DNA of 26,691 nucleotides, taken from contig NZ_JBHFQG010000041.1 in the NCBI RefSeq assembly GCF_041949975.1, positions 1 to 26,691 of the forward strand. Direction: 5' to 3'. Below the pieces are notes generated by a model. It was not told where the DNA came from. It did not search any database and saw only the letters and a list, made by a program, of their open reading frames with translations. The translations under genes were made by a program, and so were the position numbers. This document shows positions 14,100-21,410 of this stretch, in pieces. Position 1 is the stretch's first letter; each line of letters starts with the position of its first letter. This DNA is from Alteribacillus sp041949975 (lineage in GTDB: Bacteria > Bacillota > Bacilli > Bacillales > Marinococcaceae).

Positions 14100-14252
14100 A
14101 TGCCAAAATGTTCTTTTATTAGTTGGGCGGGGAGTATTTTTGGAATACAATTATATCTTTTATTTATATATTTTGGTGGTTTTTGGGGTATCGCTGGATT
14201 TTTTCTATTGCTTTTGTTAGTGGTCATCATTTTATCCTTTAAAAAGAATTAA
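14100..14252 (+). CDS. Small membrane protein (50 aa)
   Basis: MPKCSFISWAGSIFGIQLYL, followed by a second hydrophobic stretch GIAGFFLLLLLVVIILSF and KKN. Two transmembrane helices separated by FGGFWG. AAGGAG overlaps the stop codon of the transporter gene, with a long 14-nt spacing to the ATG. It is probably co-transcribed with the transporter and ends before a strong terminator. It resembles small accessory subunits of transporters, but I do not recognise it. Confidence 0.6.
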   Translation: MPKCSFISWAGSIFGIQLYLLFIYFGGFWGIAGFFLLLLLVVIILSFKKN

Positions 14253-14301
14253 CGCATTGATTTCCAAAGCATTTCATCCAGATTTATAATTTCTATAAAA
14301 A

Positions 14302-14338
14302 GAAACCGATTTCAGCTAAGGAGACGGTTTCTGTTTTT
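14302..14338 (+). terminator. Terminator of the transporter operon
   Basis: GAAACCG (14302-14308) pairs with CGGTTTC (14325-14331), then TGTTTTTT. Confidence 0.85.
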
Positions 14339-14433
14339 TCTAAGGTATATTTATTGATTTGGTATTTCGAACGTAGAATTTCCACAATACTTCTAGATTG
14401 CCCCCAGTTTATGGAAAATTTGAATATGAAAAA

Positions 14434-14486
14434 CTCCCCTTAAGGAAAAACGATTTTTATTTTTAATCTGTCTACCTTAAGGGGAG
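14434..14486. repeat. 12-bp perfect inverted repeat
   Basis: CTCCCCTTAAGG (14434-14445) and its exact complement (14475-14486) surround 29 AT-rich bases. No T-run follows, so it is not a clear terminator. It lies in the gene-free stretch 14339-14568, where I see nothing else. Confidence 0.6.
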
Positions 14487-14568
14487 CAAATCACGTACGT
14501 TCTGGTTGGAGGGACGGGGATTACTCATCTCCTCCTATTCAGTTCTTAAACTTTATTACGGGTTTTTA

Positions 14569-14679
14569 TCACGGGAAGAAAGGCTTACCAAATCCAAAGT
14601 GGGCAATGCAAATAGCCACAATAAATAAAACGACACCAATTACCAACCCTCTTAATGCTTCTTTCACTTCATTATTCAT
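14569..14679 (-). CDS. Small single-helix membrane protein (36 aa)
   Basis: MNNEVKEALRGLVIGVVLFI, then VAICIAHFGFGKPFFP. A short charged N-terminus precedes one transmembrane helix and a hydrophobic/aromatic end. AAGGAGG lies 8 nt before the ATG, a very good site, which is the main reason to trust so short a gene. The 105-aa gene lies just upstream on the same strand. The role is unknown. Confidence 0.6.
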   Translation of the reverse strand: MNNEVKEALRGLVIGVVLFIVAICIAHFGFGKPFFP

Positions 14680-14710
14680 AACATTTTCCTCCTTTTTTCA
14701 ATTTCCTTTA

Positions 14711-15028
14711 TTATTTATAAATTGAGAAAAAGGAGGTTTGATATTTGATTGGCATTAAAACTTCAGATTTTTTTAAGGATAAGATATAGGGGACAGATGT
14801 AAACAACAGGTAGTTCGCGTTTTCATTAATATCAGAAATAAAAAAACGATTAATCTCTTTAATAGATTCAGAGTCGCCCCCGTTATTAACAAGAGACCCC
14901 TTCTCGTTTAGCTCTACATTCCCTGTCTTAAAGATATGATTTGCATTATTTTGAGAAGTTTGCTCATCAACAAAAGGAGTAAAGGTAATAACGATAAACA
15001 ATAGTATATTAATTTTATAAGTTTGCAA
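14711..15028 (-). CDS. Uncharacterised exported or membrane-anchored protein (105 aa)
   Basis: It starts with TTG (AGGTGAT just upstream). Residues 5-18 (KINILLFIVITFTP) form a signal-anchor-like segment. The rest is polar: HIFKTGNVELNEKGSLVNNG, then GDSESIKEINRFFISDI, and ends FSIYK. There is no cysteine after the signal, so it is not a lipoprotein. On the minus strand a TATAAT lies about 45 bp upstream of the start. It lies back to back with yunB. Unrecognised family. The placement among sporulation-type cargo hints at a spore role, but only by association. Confidence 0.5.
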   Translation of the reverse strand: MQTYKINILLFIVITFTPFVDEQTSQNNANHIFKTGNVELNEKGSLVNNGGDSESIKEINRFFISDINENANYLLFTSVPYILSLKKSEVLMPIKYQTSFFSIYK

Positions 15029-15191
15029 GATTTATCACCTGATCGAAGGAGGTATTCCACACACATTCATTATAGCATGGCTTACTTCTCTCTAAAAATA
15101 TGGGAACCGTGGTAGTTAGTATAATTACTTAATAAAAGAAATATATTTTTATATAGGTTTAAATATTCAATCAGGGGGGAGGATACATCCA

Positions 15192-15944
15192 TTGAAGAAA
15201 AGAAAATTCCGTACTCCCGGTAAGTATCCTTTGTCTTTCGGAAAGGTAGTAATCATTTCTCTATGTATTTTCATCCTATTAACGATTCAAGGTATTTGGC
15301 TGGTGAATAAACAAATTACTCCAACCTTATTAGAAATCGCAAACCTTGAAACGCAAAAAATTGCCACCTCAGCCATCAACTATGCTGTAACCTCCACTTT
15401 AAAGGATGTAGACATGAATAAATTAATCGAAATAGAAAAAGGGGATAATGGTGAGATAGCATCTATTGGTTTTAACAGTCATGTTTACAATCAAGTCACC
15501 ACCAATGCTGTTTCTGAAGCCCAACATTACCTGATGAAAATGGAACAAGGGTCAGTGCCAGAACCAGCTGCCCCATTTATTGCCCACCATTCAAAGGAAG
15601 AAGATAGCACCTTATATAGTATCCCATTAGGAAGAGCTACCGATAATGCTATATTAGCTCAGTTAGGACCTTTAATTCCAATTGAACTTACTGCGATTGG
15701 TGACGTGGATGTTGAATTAAACGAAGAAATACAAGAAAAAGGGATTAACAATACATGGGTCAGAGTCTCTCTTGATTTAGATGTGGATGTAGAAATCATT
15801 ATCCCTTTTGCCACCGATACTAGCGTAGTGAAAACAACAATCCCAGTAGGTATGCTTTTTGTCCCAGGGGAAGTACCTGATTTTTATAGTAAAAATGGCG
15901 GGAAAGAAACCCCAACACCTGCAGTTATTCAAAAGGAAGAATAA
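15192..15944 (+). CDS. yunB: Sporulation protein YunB
   Basis: A 250-aa protein starting with TTG (GGGGGGAGG about 10 nt upstream). It has a basic N-terminus, one membrane anchor (VVIISLCIFILLTIQGIW, about residues 19-36) and an extracytoplasmic part with the YunB pattern: NLETQKIATSAINYAVTSTL early on, YSIPLGRATDNAILAQLGPL in the middle, and TTIPVGMLFVPGEVPDFY near the end. YunB is a conserved single-pass protein made in the mother cell during Bacillus sporulation and needed for efficient spore formation. Its length matches the chromosomal protein. A copy on a plasmid transposon is unusual. It is probably a second copy, since yunB is normally chromosomal. A terminator lies at 16063-16087. 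Confidence 0.88.
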   Translation: MKKRKFRTPGKYPLSFGKVVIISLCIFILLTIQGIWLVNKQITPTLLEIANLETQKIATSAINYAVTSTLKDVDMNKLIEIEKGDNGEIASIGFNSHVYNQVTTNAVSEAQHYLMKMEQGSVPEPAAPFIAHHSKEEDSTLYSIPLGRATDNAILAQLGPLIPIELTAIGDVDVELNEEIQEKGINNTWVRVSLDLDVDVEIIIPFATDTSVVKTTIPVGMLFVPGEVPDFYSKNGGKETPTPAVIQKEE

Positions 15945-16062
15945 GAAGTTATTAATTCTAAACCATAATACTTATCAGAACCGAAAAGCTTTTTTAATTG
16001 GCTAAAAGGCGTAAAGGTAATTGATTACTTTGATTGTAAGATGAGGTTTAAAGAATAGACAA

Positions 16063-16087
16063 AAAACGCCTTTAAATTAGGCGTTTT
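16063..16087. terminator. Terminator downstream of yunB
   Basis: AAAAACGCCT and AGGCGTTTTT form a stem with a 7-nt loop. The T-run follows on the plus strand, and an A-run on the other side allows bidirectional use. The rest of 15945-16249 shows no gene. Confidence 0.8.
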
Positions 16088-16249
16088 TACTGCGGAATAA
16101 AAAATCCTGATAATACTTTTAGAGCGATTATGAAGCCTTAAATACGAAAAGAATTCACAGAACTGTTCATTTAATGAATTTCTAAAAGTTAATTTTTTTG
16201 GATAAAATAACCATAAAGGTAACGGTTAGAACTGCAGGAAGGAAAGATT

Positions 16250-16612
16250 ATGATATACAATATTTTGATTGGAATGGTCATTCCCTGGATATGTCTTATA
16301 TTTTTATTTAAAAAAACTGCAAAGGTTATGCTTATTACTTTCCCCTTAGGAATTTCAATTGCATTTTTAGCAAATGATTGGGGGGAAGATATCTTTTGGG
16401 GAATAACGCCTTATATTGAAAAAAACCCTTCATTAGCAACCCTCCCAATAAATATAGGCTATTTTCCACTTCTTGCGTGCTTATTGGCTTATGTTCAAAC
16501 AAAAAAGGTTAGTAATGATAATATTCTAATTGTATTATTTTCTTTCTCTGCAACCTTCATTGCAGTCAGTGGCGGATTCACCGTACGGAGGGAGTCTAGA
16601 AGTATTAGCTAG
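16250..16612 (+). CDS. Multipass membrane protein, probably 3'-truncated
   Basis: The 120-aa frame holds four hydrophobic segments: MIYNILIGMVIPWICLIFLF, VMLITFPLGISIAFLAN, LPINIGYFPLLACLLAYV and ILIVLFSFSATFIAVSGGF. It then ends abruptly in a polar tail, TVRRESRSIS, unlike the rest. A full protein of this layout would likely have another helix, so the 3' end seems lost by deletion. AGGAAGG lies about 8 nt upstream of the ATG. Similar short, repeatedly membrane-spanning proteins of unknown function are common in spore formers. I cannot name the family. Confidence 0.5.
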   Translation: MIYNILIGMVIPWICLIFLFKKTAKVMLITFPLGISIAFLANDWGEDIFWGITPYIEKNPSLATLPINIGYFPLLACLLAYVQTKKVSNDNILIVLFSFSATFIAVSGGFTVRRESRSIS

Positions 16613-16713
16613 AACAGCCCAAATTTTTATTTCTGTGAAACCCAGAATATTTGATGCTGTTTACTAGAGAACAATTAACGTAGGACTTCCAGCGTGTTAT
16701 TTAAAATAAAATA

Positions 16714-16740
16714 CATAAATGATAATTGTTATCATTTATG
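16714..16740. promoter_or_regulatory. Fur box overlapping a promoter
   Basis: CATAAATGATAA (16714-16725) and its exact complement (16729-16740) surround TTG. The core TGATAATTGTTATCA matches the Bacillus Fur 7-1-7 consensus TGATAATNATTATCA at 14 of 15 bases. It covers the -35 (ATGATA, 16719-16724) and spacer of a promoter with -10 TATGAT (16742-16747, spacing 17), so iron-loaded Fur would block it. Confidence 0.75.
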
Positions 16741-16753
16741 TTATGATAAAGAT

Positions 16754-16848
16754 GTTCCTGTTCCTCTCTTCCACACCTAAAACCCTTGCAATACTGCAAC
16801 ATAGGAAAGTCCATCTAGATATCCAATATCTATGATGGGCTTTTTTGT
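16754..16848 (+). ncRNA. Candidate Fur-controlled small RNA, FsrA-like
   Basis: From the Fur-box promoter an RNA of about 90 nt would begin near 16754 and end at a strong terminator: AGTCCATC (16808-16815) with GATGGGCT (16834-16841), an inner AGATAT/ATATCT stem, then six T. Its 5' end is an unpaired, pyrimidine-rich stretch (TTCCTGTTCCTCTCTTCC) that can pair with ribosome-binding sites. A small hairpin, TTGCA/TGCAA, follows (16786-16799). No start codon with a ribosome site lies within it. The layout is that of the Bacillus iron-sparing RNA FsrA. Homology to FsrA is not established from sequence alone. Confidence 0.45.
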
Positions 16849-17102
16849 GCTTACCTTCCTATAAGTTGGAAAGTACGTAATGTAGAGTTTTGAAATATAA
16901 GCAAGGGCTTATCAAGGTAAGCTCTTGCTTATGACAAACCATCAACATAAGGGAGGACTTATAATCATTCTAGCCCTCTTTTATTTGCTTGTAAACAAAA
17001 AAGTTTCCCTTGGGAAAATTCTATCTGTTACTGTAAGCTGCCGTAATGTAAAATCATATGGTAAAATAAAAGTGGGAAATAGGGATTAAAGGGGATGGCA
17101 AT
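16849..17102. other. Non-coding stretch with a hairpin
   Basis: AAGCAAGGGCTTA (16899-16911) pairs with TAAGCTCTTGCTT (16918-16930), one wobble, loop of 6. It is terminator-sized but lacks a clear T-run. I see no gene before the small ORF at 17103. Confidence 0.4.
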
Positions 17103-17261
17103 ATGTATGCACAAAAACGAACAAATCGTAGGAAGATGGGTGAAAGAGCATTAGTTGATAAATATTTAACGCGAGAAGAACGCCGCGCAGCGGAATATTA
17201 TAGGTTACGCGAAAATAATCCAAAATATCAACCAATAAAATCAGAGCAACAAAAAATATGA
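17103..17261 (+). CDS. Small basic protein (52 aa), unknown
   Basis: MYAQKRTNRRKMGERALVDK, then YLTREERRAAEYYRLREN and a polar tail ending SEQQKI. It is highly charged (Arg/Lys/Glu rich), mostly helical and without membrane segments. AAAGGGGAT lies about 8 nt before the ATG. Its character resembles small nucleic-acid- or ribosome-associated proteins of plasmids, but I do not recognise it. Confidence 0.5.
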   Translation: MYAQKRTNRRKMGERALVDKYLTREERRAAEYYRLRENNPKYQPIKSEQQKI

Positions 17262-17391
17262 GGCGGCGAAGAAACCTGGTAAAGTTAAAACTTATAATAT
17301 ATATGAAAAATAAGGTACACTGTAGATCTGTATGTTCCTTAACCTAGAGCTTAACTTTAGTTCAAGATTTATTATAATTTTTTTATATTAA

Positions 17392-17422
17392 TTAGAAAAC
17401 GAGCTTAACGCCCGTTTTCTAA
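17392..17422. terminator. Hairpin at the end of the HTH relic
   Basis: TTAGAAAACG (17392-17401) and its exact complement (17413-17422). It overlaps the stop of the minus-strand relic and follows T-rich DNA on the other side. Confidence 0.55.
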
Positions 17423-17604
17423 ACCTTTTACCTTGATATATCTTTCCACTTCTTTATGATTAAATAATGGAGTCTTTCCTTTATTCACAAATTGAATAGG
17501 TGTGGGAAAGCCCGTATCTCTTCTATAATAATTCCATATAGTATATCTAGAAATATTGTATTGCTCAGCTATATCTACAATACTAAATAGATGAAAGTGA
17601 TTAT
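17405..17604 (-). pseudogene. Truncated helix-turn-helix DNA-binding protein
   Basis: The minus-strand frame reads SIVDIAEQYNISRYTIWNYY, then RRDTGFPTPIQFVNKGKTPL and ends YIKVKGLENGR. This is the MerR/AlpA-like helix-turn-helix of excisionase-type regulators. The frame opens after a stop with no ATG, GTG or TTG before the helix-turn-helix, so the N-terminus is lost or frameshifted. It sits near the right end of the transposon. Confidence 0.6.
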
Positions 17605-17991
17605 TTTATAACTTATAATAATCACCTTCAAAGTCTATTTCCTTGATTTATAGTCATGCTAGAAATGCTTACGAGGATATCGGTTTAGAACCTTACTTTA
17701 CTTTTAACTAAATTAAAAGAAACAGTTACTCACACATGAAATTGTAACCGTTAAGATAGAAATTAAAAAGTATCGTTATACGGTATGAAGCCAGTAATAC
17801 ACTGCTTCATGCCGTTTTTTTGTTTTTATATTATACGTTCTTGGATAAAATAAACAGATTGTTTCGTGTATTTCTTCAAATGATAAATCAAAGCAGCAGT
17901 TCGGTCTGAGTAATAAACGGAGGTATAATCAAAGTAACATCCAATTTTACCCATTAACGTGGTGAAATGAGGCTTATTTTTTTAAAAGTTT
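17605..17991. other. Non-coding right end of the transposon with a terminator
   Basis: The one clear feature is a terminator at 17780-17820: CGGTATGAAGC (17781-17791) with GCTTCATGCCG (17804-17814), one wobble, then a T-run. I see no gene. Confidence 0.5.
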
Positions 17992-18029
17992 CTTAACGTT
18001 GTAAATCCGCGTTTTGCTGGCGATACCCC
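17992..18029 (-). repeat. Right 38-bp terminal inverted repeat
   Basis: Read inward on the minus strand it begins GGGGTATCGCCAGC and ends ACAACGTTAAG. It differs from the left end at two of 38 positions. Confidence 0.93.
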
Positions 18030-18034
18030 ATGAA
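18030..18034. repeat. Right target-site duplication ATGAA
   Basis: Identical to 5119-5123 on the other side of the transposon. Confidence 0.9.
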
Positions 18035-18477
18035 TCAGAAAACGTACATGTTTTGGGTATAGACAATAGTATTATAATGAAGATAAGGTTTTAATTTATC
18101 TATACATGTTGAAGACAACAAGACCGATGGCAAAGTTCATCACCATGAATGTGGTGCTTTAAATGGACTATTTCCGATCCGTGAATTATGCTTTTTTCTT
18201 TGTTATCTGTAATAACGGATTGTCGAAAAGGTAGTTTATTTTTAGGCTATCGAACCTTTTTTAAGTATAGTTTCTTATTTTAATATCGGACTAAATACAG
18301 TTAAATAACGAAATTTTTCTATTTTTTATTAAAGTATTAAAAACAATTAAAAAATTAAATCTATCAACTTAAATGGTGTTTTACTGTTTTACTAACTGTT
18401 TATACTTGTTTTAAATGTTTTAGTGTTTTCAGTATAACTCTAACTACTAGTTTAATAGGAATTCCAAGATTAAATTA
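18035..18477. other. AT-rich region before the iterons
   Basis: No gene seen. A small CACCA/TGGTG stem lies at about 18140-18160, and a hairpin with CTTTTTT near 18220-18265. From about 18290 the DNA is very AT-rich with repeated TTTTA and GTTTTA words, a good candidate for the duplex-unwinding part of the replication origin. Confidence 0.4.
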
Positions 18478-18951
18478 TTACAAATTTGGTGCTAACAATT
18501 ACAAATTCGGTTTTAACTGTTACAAATTTGGTTTTAGTTATTACAAATTCGGTTTAAAATTATTACAAGTTTGGTTTTAAAAATTACACTTTTGGTTTAA
18601 CGGTTACAGATTTGGTGCTAACGATTACAATTTTGGTTTCCGCCTTTGGATTTGGTAAGGGATAGAGGATGAACTATTACAAATTTGGTTTCCGCCTTTG
18701 GATTTGGTAAGGGATAGAGGATGAACTATTACAAATTTGGTTTCCGCCTTTGGATTTGGTAAGGGATAGAGGATGAACTATTACAAATTTGGTTTTCGCC
18801 TTTGGATTTGGTAAGGGATAGAGGATGAACTATTACAATTTTGGTTTCCGCCTTTGGATTTGGTAAGGGATAGAGGATGAACTATTACAAATTTGGTTTC
18901 CGCCTTTGGGTTCGGTAAGGGTAGGGGATGAACTATTACAAATTTGAATTT
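18478..18951 (+). repeat. Iteron array, replication origin
   Basis: The 13-bp iteron TTACAAATTTGGT and variants recurs at 18478, 18499, 18520, 18541, 18563, 18584, 18604 and 18625, spaced 20-22 bp (two helical turns). It then recurs at 18677, 18729, 18781, 18833, 18885 and 18936, now 51-52 bp apart inside a tandem 52-bp unit that also carries CCGCCTTTGGATTTGGTAAG. The last copy is degenerate (TTTGAAT). Fourteen copies lie directly before repB, as expected for a Rep_3-type, iteron-controlled theta origin, and they should also set copy number. Confidence 0.9.
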
Positions 18952-19056
18952 ATATTTTTATTCGGCTTTAGAGTAATATTTAAATCAACTATTACATAGA
19001 AAATTATTGTAATTTTTCCTTTTATTATTGATAATGGAAGTGTGGAGGGGATGATA

Positions 19057-20208
19057 TTGTCGAATCTTGAGCATAGAGAGTTAAAGTCTATTGTTACAAA
19101 AAGTAACGAGTTGATTCAAGCTTCTTATAGACTTGGTTTAACCGAGCAGCGCATTATTTTATATTTAGTTAGTAAAATTCAGCCAACAGACGAAGAGTTT
19201 AAAACATACACTCTATCAATAAAAAGCCTTCACGACATATTAGGATTGAAAGGAAATCCCAAATATAGCGAACTTAAAGAAATTACGAGAGACCTTATGA
19301 AAAAAGTATTTCAAGTACATATGAATGGAAGTTTGTATCAAATGAGTTGGTTATCTTCTGTTGTTTACAATGATGATAAAGGCACAGTAAGTCTACGTTT
19401 TGATCCAGTGTTAAAACCGTTCCTATTAGAATTAAAGAAAAATTTCACTAGTTATAAGTATGAAAACATAGTAAAGCTTCGTTCCTCTTATTCTATTCGA
19501 ATTTACGAATTATTAAAGCAGTATGAGCGTCTTAAAGAAAGATATTTTACTGTTGAAGATTTTAGAAGTATTTTAGGTTTGGAAAACCAATATAAAACTT
19601 ATGGAAACCTAAAAAACCGGGTGATAAAACCTGCAAAAAAAGAATTAGAAAATTTCTCAGACCTAAGATTTGATTTAGAGGAAGTTAAGGCAGGAAGAAA
19701 AGTAACAGGAATAAAATTTCTAATCGAAAAAAATGATATGGGTACAAATCCTTCTCCTCAAAATTTAGAAACTAGTTTATTCATAAATAAGGTTGAAACG
19801 TTTGCACAAAAATATAAATTTAAAATTAGTGAAGAAGAGATATATTATTGGTTGATTTACAAAGAGAAAGTACTTGAATTAATGGAACAAATCGACAATA
19901 AAAAAGACGTAAAAAGCCCATTACACTACATAAATAAAGTAATAGGTTATACAAAAGATAAAAAGTCAAATACGCCAGCGGATAAAGCTATACCACCGCA
20001 TTCGCAGTTGATTTCAGATTTTGTTAATAGGTATAAAGGAGAGATGGGATCTGTACCTAAATGGTCCATCGAAGAGGAATTCAAGAAATTTATGAAAGAC
20101 GCGGGAGTTCCTGATGAGGATCTTGACCTCATACTAGAAAAACAAAGAAATGAAATTATAGAACTTACACAAAATACAATAGCTCGTAATAGAAGAAAGA
20201 GGGCTTAA
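19057..20208 (+). CDS. repB: Replication initiator protein, Rep_3/RepB family
   Basis: This protein binds the iterons just upstream and opens the origin. It has the two winged-helix halves of the family. The first (about residues 10-125) starts IVTKSNELIQASYRLGLTEQ and continues RIILYLVSKIQ. The second (about 130-225) holds KLRSSYSIRIYELLKQYERL and FTVEDFRSILGLENQYKTYG, ending VTGIKFLIEK. A C-terminal extension of about 150 aa follows. GGAGGGG lies 6 nt before the TTG at 19057. ATG 19051 abuts the ribosome site and GTG 19042 lacks one, so I chose TTG (383 aa). There is no terminator close by, only an ACTACA/TGTAGT pair with a long loop (about 20213-20297). Confidence 0.93.
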   Translation: MSNLEHRELKSIVTKSNELIQASYRLGLTEQRIILYLVSKIQPTDEEFKTYTLSIKSLHDILGLKGNPKYSELKEITRDLMKKVFQVHMNGSLYQMSWLSSVVYNDDKGTVSLRFDPVLKPFLLELKKNFTSYKYENIVKLRSSYSIRIYELLKQYERLKERYFTVEDFRSILGLENQYKTYGNLKNRVIKPAKKELENFSDLRFDLEEVKAGRKVTGIKFLIEKNDMGTNPSPQNLETSLFINKVETFAQKYKFKISEEEIYYWLIYKEKVLELMEQIDNKKDVKSPLHYINKVIGYTKDKKSNTPADKAIPPHSQLISDFVNRYKGEMGSVPKWSIEEEFKKFMKDAGVPDEDLDLILEKQRNEIIELTQNTIARNRRKRA

Positions 20209-20337
20209 AAAACTACAGTTAGCAGAAAATACCCATATAGCCCATAAAAAGTTTTAAAACAATAAAAACCACATTATGTTTGATAAAGTTGTAGTTTTCT
20301 TAAAAAACTAATTATTAATAGAACAGGAAAATGATTC

Positions 20338-20365
20338 TTGTTTTTCCATGTGATAAACTTAATAT
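20338..20365 (+). promoter_or_regulatory. Promoter of the hydrolase / two-component operon
   Basis: TTGTTT (20338-20343) and TAATAT (20360-20365), spacing 16 bp, 46 bp before the first ATG. Confidence 0.45.
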
Positions 20366-20366
20366 A

Positions 20367-20391
20367 GTGTAACGCACTAAAAAAGTTACAC
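20367..20391. promoter_or_regulatory. Inverted repeat at the transcription start
   Basis: GTGTAAC (20367-20373) and GTTACAC (20385-20391), 11 bp apart, directly after the -10 box. This is the place of a repressor operator. A response-regulator or Xre site is possible. Confidence 0.4.
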
Positions 20392-20410
20392 ACTCATAGT
20401 ATCTACACTT

Positions 20411-21406
20411 ATGAGTAGTTGGGATGTTATGATGACGTTTTTTTCTAAAATGATCGACTATTATGCCTTGAATAAATTACATAAAGACCGGAGCCTAGAA
20501 TTTCAATTTTCTACTTCTCAATCAATTCCTGATATTACCGAGAGGGAATTTTTTTATAAAACTCACCCTATTGAGTTTTCTTTAAATCTTCATGTATCAA
20601 AAAAAGGGTATAGCATTGGAACATTCGAAGCCCAAAGTTTAATTTCTTCTGAAGACGAGTGTAATGATTATATAACTGGAGAGGCTTTTATAAACAGAAA
20701 TGAAGAGACTCCAAATGTCGTTTTTGTACATGGATGGCGGGCAGATTCATTTGATCGTATAAAGAAGATATTCCATAAACCAATTTTCAACAATTTTGGT
20801 TGGAATATGTTTTATTTCACTCTTCCATATCATTTTGAACGAGAGCCAACTCAATCACTCTATAGTGGAGAGTATATGATCTCGGCCAATATTGACAGGA
20901 CAATTCAAGCTGTTAGACAAGCCATAGTAGATTTAAGGTGTTTAATTCATTGGATAAAAAAGAACAAAAAAGGCCCTATCGTTATAGTAGGAATGAGTTT
21001 AGGTGGTTTTATTACAAACTTATTAGCTACCCTTGAATCAGAAATTGATGTATTGGTATCCATCTTCTATGCAAACCGACTTTCCTATTCGATCTGGAAT
21101 ACGTTACCGGGTAAGTATATTAAAGAAGATTTTGAACACCATGGGGTTACTTACAATGATCTAATTAAATACTGGCATATAACTGACCCAAGCCAATCTA
21201 TGCCAAAAATGAGGAAAGAAAATATCCTATTAATATCTGCTAAGCATGATCAATACGTTCATCTAGAAGATACTGACCATTTATGGCAGAGTTGGAATAA
21301 ACCGACTAGATATATCTATGATTGTGGGCATGCTGGTTTTGTTTTAATGAAGAAAAGAATATCGAAGGACACCCTCTCTTTTATTCACAACAAAATAAAG
21401 AGGTAA
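20411..21406 (+). CDS. Alpha/beta hydrolase
   Basis: A 331-aa soluble serine hydrolase. The catalytic triad is readable: nucleophile in VIVGMSLGGF (S196), acid in ISAKHDQYV (D280) and base in YDCGHAGF (H307). The oxyanion loop motif is VVFVHGWRADSF (about 103-114). The first 90 residues are an N-terminal extension of unknown use. The fold resembles ABHD18-like and esterase hydrolases. The substrate is not evident. The start at 20411 lacks a clear ribosome site, and ATGs at 20429/20432 are alternatives. The kinase gene starts 4 bp after the stop, so the three genes form one operon. The hydrolase may make, trim or destroy the signal sensed by the kinase. Confidence 0.8.
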   Translation: MSSWDVMMTFFSKMIDYYALNKLHKDRSLEFQFSTSQSIPDITEREFFYKTHPIEFSLNLHVSKKGYSIGTFEAQSLISSEDECNDYITGEAFINRNEETPNVVFVHGWRADSFDRIKKIFHKPIFNNFGWNMFYFTLPYHFEREPTQSLYSGEYMISANIDRTIQAVRQAIVDLRCLIHWIKKNKKGPIVIVGMSLGGFITNLLATLESEIDVLVSIFYANRLSYSIWNTLPGKYIKEDFEHHGVTYNDLIKYWHITDPSQSMPKMRKENILLISAKHDQYVHLEDTDHLWQSWNKPTRYIYDCGHAGFVLMKKRISKDTLSFIHNKIKR

Positions 21407-21410
21407 GTCG

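Larger units (their letters stand above)
5124..18029. mobile_element. 12.9-kb Tn3-family-type transposon without a transposase gene
   Basis: The unit is bounded by 38-bp inverted repeats (5124-5161 and 17992-18029) that differ at two positions. They carry the Tn1546-like inner sequence GCGGATTTACAACG and end TAAG. Perfect 5-bp direct repeats (ATGAA) flank it, so the ends were joined to the target in one transposition event. Inside are a serine resolvase and a likely res site, but no reading frame near the roughly 950-1000 codons of a Tn3 TnpA. I see no TnpA fragment either. It therefore resembles the mobile insertion cassettes of the Bacillus cereus group, though far larger, and should depend on TnpA supplied in trans. 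The cargo is biased to membrane transport and sporulation. Confidence 0.88.

Noticed and set aside
18625..18951. 52-bp tandem repeats as a CRISPR array
   Set aside because: The units are contiguous with no unique spacers, no cas genes are present, and the units contain the iteron used throughout the origin.
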